DNA of 22,149 nt from JAENVT01 sp040006755 (GCA_040006755.1 JBDTWJ010000049.1:1-22149); one strand, 5' to 3'. Positions 8,415 to 15,131 are shown, numbered from the stretch's first letter. Notes: generated by a model not told the origin, from the letters alone. Translations and numbers: made by a program.

Positions 8415-9964
8415 GGAAGAACGGCTCCGTCCGCGAACAGTTGATCGAGGTTGTCAAGCACGCCGTTGTGAAACCCGTTGCCTCGCACTGCGTGGAACCA
8501 CGTCTGGTCGTGGATCAACGACGGCAGCGGCGGCGCGTCGAACTGGGTGCCTGGCGGCGGTGGGCCGGCGACGCTGTTGGGGCCACCCGGCATGTCGGAT
8601 TCGAGTATCAGTGTGCCCGTGCTCGTCGTGGTGGGGTCGGCCTCTATCGCCTCGACGGCCAAGCCTTGTTCGATCGCCGTAACGGGATCGGCTTGCACGG
8701 TGCGTAGCGCGCTCATCACCGCGCTCCATGTCCAGTTCTTCGTGGGATCGTCGGGGTCGCGCAGGACGAAGTGCCGTGACGTCGACCCGACGCGCATGCT
8801 GGTGGTGGATGGGCGACCTGCGGCCTTCATCAGTGCCGGCGTGCCGTAGCGTGCTTCGCCGTCGCTGACCACCAGCACGATGTCGCGTTCGCGGGCGAGG
8901 AGGAGGTTGGTCCACGGATCATCGTGGCGCTTTTTGATCGCGACCACGTCGGCCATTCGACCCGGCTCCAATCGTCCGGGCGCGACTCCGCTCCACGCGC
9001 GGGCCAACAGGTCCCCGGGATTCGAGGTCACCATCTCGGCCAGATCGAATGGCGACACGTCGAGACCCGCGTGACGAATCCATGTGTACGCGACCTTCAA
9101 CTCGCCCAATAGGTTCTTGCTGCCCGAGGGACCCCAGTCCGAACCGATGCATACCGATACGCCGTGGGCGCGAGCAGCCAGCACGTCGGTGGTCTGGTCG
9201 TACAGCCACAGGTTGGAGAACGGAGACCACACGACGCCTCCGGGCGCTGCGCCATCGCTGAGATCGGCATGCACGTTCCACTGACGGAACTCGTCGTCGC
9301 CGACCGCACAGCAGTGGATCGCGATCAATCGATGGCGAAGGCAGCCGGCAGTCGCAACGTCGGCGAACTCGCGGGCCACCTTGCTGCCGCGCTGTCCTTC
9401 GCACAGGTGGTACACGAGAGCCCGGCCCTCGTCGAGCAGCGCCCGACGATCATCGAGCTCGGCCGACGACAGGTTGATCACCGAGGTGCGGATCGAATCC
9501 GGATCCACGCCGTCGTCGACGCTGCGGACCAACTGATTGGCCGGCGTTCCGCTGGCATTCGGCCATCCCTGAATCGTCGTGGTGCCACCTGCGAGGGCGC
9601 GCACCTGCGCGTACGCGAGCAACGCCTCGGGCGCACCTTTCAGGTACGCGTACGCCGGCCAACTGACCGCTGGTTTGTACGAGGGCGCGCTTGGCCACAG
9701 ATCGCGATGGAGCCACGGGCCGCTGGTGCGCTTCGGCTCGCTCCATAACGGCAATGTGGCGAACCCGAGATGTGAATGCAGATCGGTGAGGCCCGGGTAC
9801 ACATAGGCATCGCCGACATCGACCTGGTCGATTCCGGACGGTGCGGCGTGACGACCTTGCAGAACCCGGTCGACCAGCGGTCCGTCGAATCGCACTCGAC
9901 CCGAGAAATGTCGCTGGGGGTTTGCCGCGGTCATCGCCACTATGTGGCCCTGAACCTCAAGCAT
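8411..9964 (-). CDS. amidohydrolase family protein (metal-dependent hydrolase)
   Basis: A 517-residue member of the amidohydrolase superfamily, which hydrolyses C-N or C-Cl bonds with one or two metals. In ATG numbering the visible ligands are HSH (63-65) after YVYPGLTDL, His186 in YHLCEG, His217 in IAIHCCAVG and Asp276 in GSDWGPSG. The set resembles the cytosine deaminase/TrzN/imidazolonepropionase branch. MADVVAI near residue 340 is the usual return to the N/C-terminal beta domain. The C-terminal 130 or so residues go beyond the usual fold and are Pro/Thr-rich in part. I chose ATG 9964, within the last copy of a tandem repeat, because the GAGG of the preceding copy is 6 bases upstream and MLEVQGHIVAMT fits the family start. 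TTG 9976 is an artefact of the repeat. The S41 gene overlaps its stop. Confidence 0.85.
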   Translation of the reverse strand: MLEVQGHIVAMTAANPQRHFSGRVRFDGPLVDRVLQGRHAAPSGIDQVDVGDAYVYPGLTDLHSHLGFATLPLWSEPKRTSGPWLHRDLWPSAPSYKPAVSWPAYAYLKGAPEALLAYAQVRALAGGTTTIQGWPNASGTPANQLVRSVDDGVDPDSIRTSVINLSSAELDDRRALLDEGRALVYHLCEGQRGSKVAREFADVATAGCLRHRLIAIHCCAVGDDEFRQWNVHADLSDGAAPGGVVWSPFSNLWLYDQTTDVLAARAHGVSVCIGSDWGPSGSKNLLGELKVAYTWIRHAGLDVSPFDLAEMVTSNPGDLLARAWSGVAPGRLEPGRMADVVAIKKRHDDPWTNLLLARERDIVLVVSDGEARYGTPALMKAAGRPSTTSMRVGSTSRHFVLRDPDDPTKNWTWSAVMSALRTVQADPVTAIEQGLAVEAIEADPTTTSTGTLILESDMPGGPNSVAGPPPPGTQFDAPPLPSLIHDQTWFHAVRGNGFHNGVLDNLDQLFADGAVLP

Positions 9965-10031
9965 CGGGAACCTCAAGCATCGGGAACCTCAAGCATCGGG
10001 AACCTCAAGCATCGAAAACCTCAAGCACTGG
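9952..10031 (-). repeat. five-copy 16-bp tandem repeat carrying repeated ribosome-binding sites and start codons
   Basis: The plus-strand unit is GAACCTCAAGCATCGG. Copies at 9952-9967, 9968-9983 and 9984-9999 are identical, 10000-10015 differs at one base, and 10016-10031 is more diverged. Read on the coding (minus) strand, each unit is CCGATGCTTGAGGTTC. The GAGG of one unit sits 6 bases before the ATG of the next. Starts at 10012, 9996 and 9980 (and GTG 10028) each open a 7-codon frame, MLEVPDA or a variant, that ends at a TGA overlapping the next start. The last ATG (9964) opens the amidohydrolase. The array fills nearly all of the space between the UDG-like gene and the amidohydrolase. Confidence 0.9.
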
Positions 10032-10039
10032 CCGCCGCA

Positions 10040-11827
10040 TCACAGGTTCCGCAGGATCTCTGCAGCGGCGGCCTCCGACGCCGACAACGGAGGTGCAATC
10101 GTCGCCGCCGTCCACGCTGGCATCGTCACCTTGCTGTAGTCGAACGACGGTGATCCGTTGTGCTTCGCCTGTGATCCGCGATTCCCACTCGACGCCTGCC
10201 ACCGTAGGGTGCCGAAGGGAAGGTCCTGCCGCGGGATCTGCTCGCGCTCGCCGGTATACGAGAACGTCGGCGTGACGTCCCGCCGGTAGGACAGGGATGC
10301 GAGATCGTTCAGCGCCGCTTGCCAGCTGACGTCGGCACCGCTCTGCAGACGCGACTTCATCTTGACGACCGGAGTCCCGTTGGGGGTGACGTGGTCGCGG
10401 AGTCGTTGCGAGAGAGGCCCGACGAAGAGCAACACCTGCGGACGCGCCAGGCGGATTGCCTCGGCGTAGATGGCCCGCACCGATGGGCTGTCGACCGCGG
10501 CAGCGACAGCGGTCTGGTTGTCGGCAAGGCTGTCGACGGGCAGGACTCGCAGGATCGCGTAGCGGCCGATCAGCCCCGCCGACCGCAAGAACGCCTGCAG
10601 GTGCTGGCCGTCGTCGCCGGTGAGCGCACGCATCGTGAACAGATCATCTTGCGATTGCTGATCCGCAACGACCAGGATGCTCGGTCGATCCAGCCGGCCG
10701 CGGAAGATCGGCCCGGTGCCGAACGACGGCGAGCACTGCAAACCGAACGTCGTGAAGTCGGGCCAGTCGAACCCGGGCTTGCCGCCCTGCAAAAGCGCCG
10801 CGAACGTGTCACCCGGGCCGCGATCGAACTCCTTGTGGGTCCGCCGCGCTGGCTCCCACGCAACATCGCCGACGTCGGCGCTGTATCCGTCGTCGGTCCC
10901 CGCGCCGCTTGCCGCATACGTCAGCGTCACGCCGTCGTTGTTGTACTTACCGTCCTCGGAGAAGATCTGGATGGAGGCCTGGCCGTCACGCCGATTCGAC
11001 GACGTCGACCCCCGTCCGAGGCGCCAAGGCACTCCGTACGGAAAATCGCGGAACGGGATGGGGTCTGACGAATACGTGTACGGCATGGTTGCCCGAACCG
11101 CACCGGGGTCGACAGGCAGCCACGACGGATCGTCGGCGATCCAGTCGTGCACCCGGTTGATGGCTGCCTCGAAGCTGGCGATGATCGCGGCGACGGCACC
11201 ACCCTTGCCTGCTCCACCCGGATGCAGAACGCCCACCAAGTGCAGACCCGGCGAGATCAGCGACGCGTCGGCCAGGTGCAGCTTGTCGGGATCGGCCGTG
11301 CCGCCGTGACTTTCCACCCAGCTGGCCAGCGACTCCTTCGCGGCTCGACCCACCGCGACGACGAGCTGCAGGTCGTTGCGCAGCGCGACGTAGTCGAACA
11401 ACTTCTTGCGGTGCTGCGCAATCGGCGACGAGGGGTGCTGGGCGATGATCGGCAGCAGCCCGTCGTACTGCCCGAAGATCGGGTACACGAACGTGTTGAG
11501 GAACAGGTACGAGCGATTGATCCCGATGTGCCCCAGGAAATGCTGCATTCGCCCACCGGTGCCGCCGGTGAACGAACGATGACTCAACGACTCGTCCTGC
11601 GCTCCCTCTTGGCCGACGACCAGGACCTTGACCTGCTGGTCACCGAGGCGCCCGCGGTAGAACATCGGCCCGAAGTGCCAACGGAATTCCTCGTGTCCCG
11701 ACATCGCGATCCCGAACGCTCGATAGTTCGGCGTTTCGGCGAACAGGCGCGACCAGCTGCGATTCTTCGCCGGACCCGGGTCGTAGTCCCATGGAGATCC
11801 GCGGTCCTCCCAATACTGCTCCCACAT
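10040..11827 (-). CDS. protein with two uracil-DNA-glycosylase-superfamily-like modules
   Basis: A 595-residue protein that I place, with moderate confidence, in the UDG superfamily (family 4/5-like fold). Module A (about 48-290) has VLVVGQEGAQDE at 68-79 (place of motif I GxxPGxxE), then the RSFTGGTGG...FLGHIGI...LFLNTFVYPI pattern, and VLHPGGAG (200-207) in the place of the HPS motif. Module B (about 367-570) repeats the order: ILVVADQQSQDD, RALTGDDGQHLQAFLRSAGL, then RPQVLLFVG. Both end in a matching element, PFRDFPYGVPWR and PRQDLPFGTLRW. B lacks the acidic/glycine loop and the HP motif, so at most A is catalytic. The start ATG has AGGAG 9 bases upstream. It is first in the line before the amidohydrolase and S41 genes. 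It could excise a damaged or modified base, or only bind nucleic acid or nucleotide. Confidence 0.65.
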   Translation of the reverse strand: MWEQYWEDRGSPWDYDPGPAKNRSWSRLFAETPNYRAFGIAMSGHEEFRWHFGPMFYRGRLGDQQVKVLVVGQEGAQDESLSHRSFTGGTGGRMQHFLGHIGINRSYLFLNTFVYPIFGQYDGLLPIIAQHPSSPIAQHRKKLFDYVALRNDLQLVVAVGRAAKESLASWVESHGGTADPDKLHLADASLISPGLHLVGVLHPGGAGKGGAVAAIIASFEAAINRVHDWIADDPSWLPVDPGAVRATMPYTYSSDPIPFRDFPYGVPWRLGRGSTSSNRRDGQASIQIFSEDGKYNNDGVTLTYAASGAGTDDGYSADVGDVAWEPARRTHKEFDRGPGDTFAALLQGGKPGFDWPDFTTFGLQCSPSFGTGPIFRGRLDRPSILVVADQQSQDDLFTMRALTGDDGQHLQAFLRSAGLIGRYAILRVLPVDSLADNQTAVAAAVDSPSVRAIYAEAIRLARPQVLLFVGPLSQRLRDHVTPNGTPVVKMKSRLQSGADVSWQAALNDLASLSYRRDVTPTFSYTGEREQIPRQDLPFGTLRWQASSGNRGSQAKHNGSPSFDYSKVTMPAWTAATIAPPLSASEAAAAEILRNL

Positions 11828-11847
11828 GGCGTGGCACTCCTGTTCTC

Positions 11848-11876
11848 CATACAGCAGCGTCCATACTCGCTGTATG
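11848..11876. promoter_or_regulatory. inverted repeat upstream of the UDG-like operon (candidate operator)
   Basis: CATACAGC (11848-11855) and GCTGTATG (11869-11876) form a perfect 8-bp inverted repeat with 13 bp between the arms, a centre-to-centre distance of 21 bp (two helical turns). It lies 21-49 bases before the ATG of the first operon gene, just upstream of the AGGAG. A TTGTCA on the minus strand next to it (about 11885-11880) could be a -35. This geometry suits a dimeric repressor. No regulator gene is adjacent. An RNA hairpin in the leader is the alternative. Confidence 0.45.
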
Positions 11877-11950
11877 TGTTGACAAGAGCATTCACCGTAG
11901 CCGATTGATGCCAGGCGCTTTGCCGACGACTTCCGTCGACCGTTGGACCG

Positions 11951-12328
11951 TCACGATCGCAGCGAACGCAGCACGGCCTCGCCTCGTGGCGAGACGCATA
12001 GCCGACTTGGAGGCTCTCGGTCAGGCCGAGCTCTTTCAACGTGCGGACGTTGAGCTTGAACGCCGGTCGATCGTGACCTGCGTGGCGAGCCAGTGTGGTC
12101 GACACGATGCCGCGACAACAGTTCTGTACGGTCGGCCGCTCCTGCCCGGCGGGCGTCGTCATCGGTGATCTCAGCGACTGAAACCTGTCGAACCCAGGTC
12201 GCCTCGATCTGCATCCCGGCGATCTGGTAACGGCCGCCGACCTTCGATTGCGGGCGAACCCAGGATTGGAACGTGACGGTGATGGAGCCATCCGCGATAC
12301 CCGGCCAGGCATGTGCACCGAACAGCAC
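11951..12328 (-). pseudogene. decayed ASCH-domain / winged-helix protein gene
   Basis: The frame from GTG 12328 (AAAGGG 9 bases upstream) begins as a convincing ASCH (PUA-like) domain: DGSITVTFQSWVRPQSKVGGRY, then EITDDDARRAGAADRTELL. After that the frame turns to low-quality sequence. The expected C-terminal winged-helix part continues in another minus-strand frame at about 12100-12010, with RPAFKLNVRTLKELGLTESL. It then returns to the first frame for the ending SPRGEAVLRSL. From memory, intact relatives are about 200 residues; here only about 125 codons' worth remains, so the middle has been lost as well as the frame. The frame order, two shifts plus an internal deletion, points to real decay rather than a single sequencing error. 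It is last in the HD-DUF3039-NUDIX series, 39 bases after NUDIX. Bases 11828-11950 hold no gene, only the leader of the UDG-like operon. Confidence 0.7.
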
Positions 12329-12367
12329 GAGACGGAACCCTTTTCGTCCGGCGTTGTGCGTGACTCG

Positions 12368-12859
12368 TCAGGCGCTGACATCGATGGAGTTGAGCGGTGG
12401 TCCGTCGCGGAGCAGTTCCGTGACGAGTTCGTACAAACCGACCGGGACGAAGAACGCGTCACTCGCAGCGATCTCGTCGAGCGTCCACCACCTCAGCTCG
12501 TGAACGAATTCGGCATTCATCTGTTCCCACGACAGCCGCGGCATCGGCTCGAACGCGCCGCACCGGATCAGGAAGATGCGTTCGCGCTGCCCATCGAATT
12601 CGCCATTGAGGAACGGCACGACGTGCAGGCGGTGCCAGACCTGGGGGCCGATGACAGGGGCGGTGAGACCGATCTCCTCGTCCAATTCGCGGCACAGCGC
12701 ATCGAGGTGGGACTCGCCGGGCTCGAGCCCACCACCCGGTAGCGCCCAACGCGTCGCAGTCGGAAACTCGAAACGCACCAGGAGCACTCGCTCCGCGGCA
12801 TCGACCACCAGCGCACGAACTGCTTCACGGATGCGCAGGCCCGCGGACGGATCAGTCAC
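12368..12859 (-). CDS. NUDIX hydrolase
   Basis: A 163-residue NUDIX enzyme, which cleaves nucleoside diphosphates linked to another moiety. The NUDIX box G-x5-E-x7-REUxEExGU is complete, from GGLEPGE to RELDEEIGL, preceded by RWALPGGG. The later segment (RIFLIRCGAFEPMPRLSWEQ, then ELRWWTLDEI) is typical of actinobacterial housekeeping NUDIX proteins of unknown exact substrate. The start is GTG 12859, giving MTDPSAGLRIREAVRALVVD, only 6 bases after the DUF3039 stop, so the two are cotranscribed. No strong Shine-Dalgarno is visible; coupling to the upstream gene is likely. Substrate candidates are oxidised nucleotides, ADP-ribose or similar compounds; nothing visible decides between them. Confidence 0.9.
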   Translation of the reverse strand: MTDPSAGLRIREAVRALVVDAAERVLLVRFEFPTATRWALPGGGLEPGESHLDALCRELDEEIGLTAPVIGPQVWHRLHVVPFLNGEFDGQRERIFLIRCGAFEPMPRLSWEQMNAEFVHELRWWTLDEIAASDAFFVPVGLYELVTELLRDGPPLNSIDVSA

Positions 12860-12865
12860 ACGCGG

Positions 12866-13165
12866 TCATTCGTCGGGAGCGTTGTTAAGGCCGTCGTTGA
12901 CCATGCGATACATGTCGTAGATGCTCTTGCAGGTCTCGCACAGCGGCAGTTGCTTCGGATCGCGCGATGGCACCCACACATGTCCGCACAGTGCTTCGAG
13001 TGGCGTTCCGTAGATCCGTGCCTCCAGCACCTTCGCGGCGGCACTCTCGCCGGGCTCGGTCTTGACGATGTGTGCGGCGGCCGGTTCTTCGGTCTCGAGA
13101 TCGGGATCAATGTCGGGGATCGTTTCGACCGGGCTGGTCGTCAGTTCACTCACGTGTCCAGTCAA
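12866..13165 (-). CDS. DUF3039 zinc-binding protein
   Basis: A small protein (99 aa from TTG 13165, 95 aa from GTG 13153) of actinobacterial family DUF3039. AHIVKTEPGESAAAKVLEARIYGTPLEALCGHVWVP is the conserved core, although I recall no known function. Cys60 and His62 (CGH) with Cys76 and Cys79 (CETC) make a likely zinc site. The N-terminal 30 residues are acidic and probably disordered. The gap to the HD gene upstream is 9-21 bases and the NUDIX gene starts 6 bases after its stop, so it is the middle gene of an operon. GTG 13153 (MSELTTSPVE) looks more natural, but neither start has a strong Shine-Dalgarno. Confidence 0.88.
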   Translation of the reverse strand: MTGHVSELTTSPVETIPDIDPDLETEEPAAAHIVKTEPGESAAAKVLEARIYGTPLEALCGHVWVPSRDPKQLPLCETCKSIYDMYRMVNDGLNNAPDE

Positions 13166-13174
13166 TCATTCCGG

Positions 13175-13846
13175 TCAGTCAATGCGCGCGTTGCGGTGCC
13201 CAAGCGTGGCCATTTCGGCCTCGATGTTGGCCCGCGCCCGGTGCTCGAACGTGTCGCGCATGTAGTGCGTGGCGAACAGGGGTCCGCGGTCGAGGAAGTG
13301 CTGCAGCACGGCGGATCGTCCGCTGCGCCACGCCTCGTCGTCGACGTGGGCATACTCGGCGCGCACGCCATTGACGTAGGCGTGATACGCGCCAGGGTCG
13401 GCGCCCAAGATCGCCAGGTCGGCGTCGAGCAGCATCGCTGTTTCCAGTGCGCTGTCGGCGTCGGCAGCCGAGTCGGTGGTGTCGACGAGGTGCCCGGCAG
13501 TGGCAATGACCATCGCTGCCGCTGCCGCGCATCGTTGTGCTGTCCAGCCGATCTCGGTGAGATCATTCGTGGCCAACTCTGCGCTGAGCGCCTCGTTGTC
13601 GCCGGCCGTCGGGTCGTAGATCGCATCGTGGTACAACGCAGCCGCGATCAGCTCTGCCGAAGGCAGTGCTGCCGACGCTTGGGCAACGTCGTGTAGGTGC
13701 CGAAGCACGAACATGATGTGAGTCGCCGTGTGATAGCGACGATGCGGCTCGGCATATCTGACCAGCAGGCTGTCGATGTAGCCATCGTGGTCGGGCCCGG
13801 CGATGTGCCGCCATGCTCTCCGGATCTCGGTCTCCGGTTGGGTCAT
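13175..13846 (-). CDS. HD-domain metal-dependent phosphohydrolase-like protein
   Basis: A 223-residue HD-superfamily protein of the predicted metal-dependent phosphohydrolase group (COG4339-like). The motifs are RYHTATHI (His39, His43), AALYHDAIYDP (HD at 73-74, Asp78) and LLDADLAILG near 138-147. Such proteins probably hydrolyse a phosphate ester or nucleotide, but no substrate is established for this group. ATG 13846 has no Shine-Dalgarno. TAACGT on the minus strand (13859-13854) ends 7 bases before it, which fits a leaderless transcript. It is first in a series with DUF3039 and NUDIX, and is transcribed away from DUF4031 across about 29 bases, so the two promoters overlap. Confidence 0.88.
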   Translation of the reverse strand: MTQPETEIRRAWRHIAGPDHDGYIDSLLVRYAEPHRRYHTATHIMFVLRHLHDVAQASAALPSAELIAAALYHDAIYDPTAGDNEALSAELATNDLTEIGWTAQRCAAAAAMVIATAGHLVDTTDSAADADSALETAMLLDADLAILGADPGAYHAYVNGVRAEYAHVDDEAWRSGRSAVLQHFLDRGPLFATHYMRDTFEHRARANIEAEMATLGHRNARID

Positions 13847-13875
13847 CGCGGTGACGTTACGGCACAGTGACGGCC

Positions 13876-14151
13876 ATGGCAGTGCTGATCGATGAGCCGA
13901 TCTGGTGGTTCAAGGGCCGGCGCTGGTCGCACCTGGTCAGCGATGTGAGCTACGACGAACTGCACGCGTTCGCCGAGCAGGCAGGGATCTCGCGCCGCGG
14001 GTTTCAAGGCGACCACTACGACGTTCCCGAGGAGTACTTCGACGACATCGTCGGCGCGGGCGCGCTGTTGACGTCGAGCCGCGAACTGCTGCGTCGATTG
14101 CGCAGCGCCGGGCTGCGACTGAGCCCAGCCGAACGTCGCGCTCGGCGGTAG
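13876..14151 (+). CDS. DUF4031 family protein
   Basis: A 91-residue protein of family DUF4031. Its core, VLIDEPIWWFKGRRWSHLVS, is followed by DELHAFAEQAGISRRGF, then GDHYDVPEEYFDDIVGAGA and SSRELLRRLRSAGLR. No biochemical function is known to me. I chose ATG 13876, giving MAVLIDEPIWW, over GTG 13867 because the family starts there. No Shine-Dalgarno is visible; CACAGT at 13863-13868 ends 7 bases before the ATG and may be a weak -10 of a leaderless promoter. It is divergent from the HD gene. Confidence 0.88.
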   Translation: MAVLIDEPIWWFKGRRWSHLVSDVSYDELHAFAEQAGISRRGFQGDHYDVPEEYFDDIVGAGALLTSSRELLRRLRSAGLRLSPAERRARR

Positions 14152-14195
14152 CCGCATTGGCGTCGGCCGCTCAGCCCCTCGACGGATCCGGCCGG

Positions 14196-14639
14196 TCACC
14201 ATCGTTGCGGCTCGCCCAGCATGTCGCGCGGGCAGTCGACCCCTGACGGGCCGACCACGAACCATTCGATCAACTCGATGCCCCGCGATTCGGTGATCTC
14301 GTTGGCTTCGACCCATCGGTCGATGTCGCCCGGCAGCGTGGCGGGCACATTCGGGTCGGCATTCGGCCGGACGGTTGCCAGGACCAACCCGCACACGTTG
14401 GGGGATCTGCTGCCGGCGATCGCCATGCATTCGGCGACCGTCAGCAGGGAATCGGGCGCGCTGGTGCCGCTGACGATGGTGATGGTGTTGCTGCGGTTGG
14501 TCTCGTCGAGAAAGAACGCGATCGTCTCGGCCTCGAGCGGACGGTGGATGGCCAGCGACACCACGGCGATGGCATCGGTCGACGAACGGATGGGGTCACC
14601 TGCCACGGGCAGGCGGGAACGAGCGGTGGAATGCGGCAT
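14196..14639 (-). CDS. conserved actinobacterial protein of unknown function
   Basis: A 147-residue soluble protein. The sequence (AVVSLAIHRPLEAETIAFFLDE, TITIVSGTSAPDSLLTVAE, GLVLATVRP, LPGDIDRWVEANEI, GIELIEWFVVG) resembles a family I remember as uncharacterised and common in actinobacteria. Its alternating strands and helices suggest an alpha/beta domain, perhaps RadC/JAB-like in layout but without visible metal ligands. ATG 14639 is the start, because GGAGG lies 6 bases before it; the longer frame from 14663 runs through that Shine-Dalgarno. It converges on DUF4031 with a 44-base gap and diverges from the ArsC-like gene. Confidence 0.75.
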   Translation of the reverse strand: MPHSTARSRLPVAGDPIRSSTDAIAVVSLAIHRPLEAETIAFFLDETNRSNTITIVSGTSAPDSLLTVAECMAIAGSRSPNVCGLVLATVRPNADPNVPATLPGDIDRWVEANEITESRGIELIEWFVVGPSGVDCPRDMLGEPQRW

Positions 14640-14739
14640 GCGATGCCTCCGATGACATGACATTGCTGTCGTTGACGTTCGGGGGAGGTCGCAAGGTCAC
14701 AGTACGGCAGGGGTCTCACACGGATCCTCGGGCGGGTAT

Positions 14740-14767
14740 TTGAGGCAGAGATCGGCGTGCGTAGAGT
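14740..14767 (+). promoter_or_regulatory. promoter of the ArsC-like selenoprotein gene
   Basis: TTGAGG (14740-14745) and TAGAGT (14762-14767) are spaced by 16 bp. The -10 ends 7 bases before ATG 14775, so the transcript should start at or next to the A of the start codon and be leaderless. That agrees with the lack of a properly spaced Shine-Dalgarno (GAGG is only 3 bases from the ATG). Confidence 0.55.
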
Positions 14768-14774
14768 GAGGCGG

Positions 14775-15131
14775 ATGTCCGACGTCACGATCTACCACAA
14801 CGCCCATTGAAACTCGTCGAGCAATGCCGTGAGCATTGCCGAGGAGCTCGGTGTCGACTACGACACGGTCCTCTACATCAAGACACCGCCCGATGAAGCC
14901 ACGTTGCGCCGCATCATTGCCAAGCTCGAGGACCCCGTGACTGATCTCGTTCGCCGGGACAGCCTGTGGAACAAGCTGGGGCTCACCGACGCCGATGTCG
15001 AGACCGAAGATCAGGTTGTGGCTGTTCTGCTGAAGCACAAGCAGTTGATGCAGCGACCTGTGGTGGTCACCAAGAAGAAGGCGATCATTGGTCGTCCGAA
15101 GGATCGGGTGCGCTCCTTGTTGGGTGGCTAG
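14775..15131 (+). CDS. ArsC-like thioredoxin-fold selenoprotein (Sec at UGA 14808-14810)
   Basis: From ATG 14775 the frame reads MSDVTIYHNAH, then TGA at 14808-14810, then NSSSNAVSIAEELGVDY and on to a normal stop at 15129-15131. With UGA read as selenocysteine the product is 118 aa, the usual ArsC length. Family ArsC (YffB/Spx-like arsenate reductase fold) has YHNPxC at this point, so Sec12 replaces the catalytic Cys exactly. The rest is well kept: LVRRDSLWNKLGL, MQRPVVV and IIGRPKDRV correspond to the conserved Arg positions of ArsC. A bSECIS-type hairpin follows the UGA. It would reduce arsenate or another oxidised substrate, probably with glutaredoxin or thioredoxin. Its 3' end overlaps the convergent GlsB gene by 4 bases. 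A nonsense mutation is the alternative, but the intact downstream frame and the hairpin argue against it. The shorter frame from GTG 14829 would lack the active site. Confidence 0.82.
14813..14846 (+). promoter_or_regulatory. candidate bacterial SECIS element
   Basis: GCAATGC (14821-14827) and GCATTGC (14833-14839) form a perfect 7-bp upper stem around the loop CGTGA. The lower stem CTCGTCG (14813-14819) pairs with CGAGGAG (14840-14846) in six of seven positions, with a bulged A at 14820. The apical loop begins 17 bases after the UGA and has G as its second base. This satisfies the published bSECIS rules (loop of 3-14 bases, UGA-to-loop distance of about 16-37 bases, a G in the first two loop bases). 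It would bind the SelB-Sec-tRNA complex. Confidence 0.8.

Noticed and set aside
9952..10031. CRISPR array
   Set aside because: The repeats are directly adjacent with no spacers and only 16 bp long.
14829..15131. ArsC-like gene beginning at GTG 14829
   Set aside because: It would remove the first beta strand and the active site; the upstream 18 codons in frame match the family once UGA is read as Sec.
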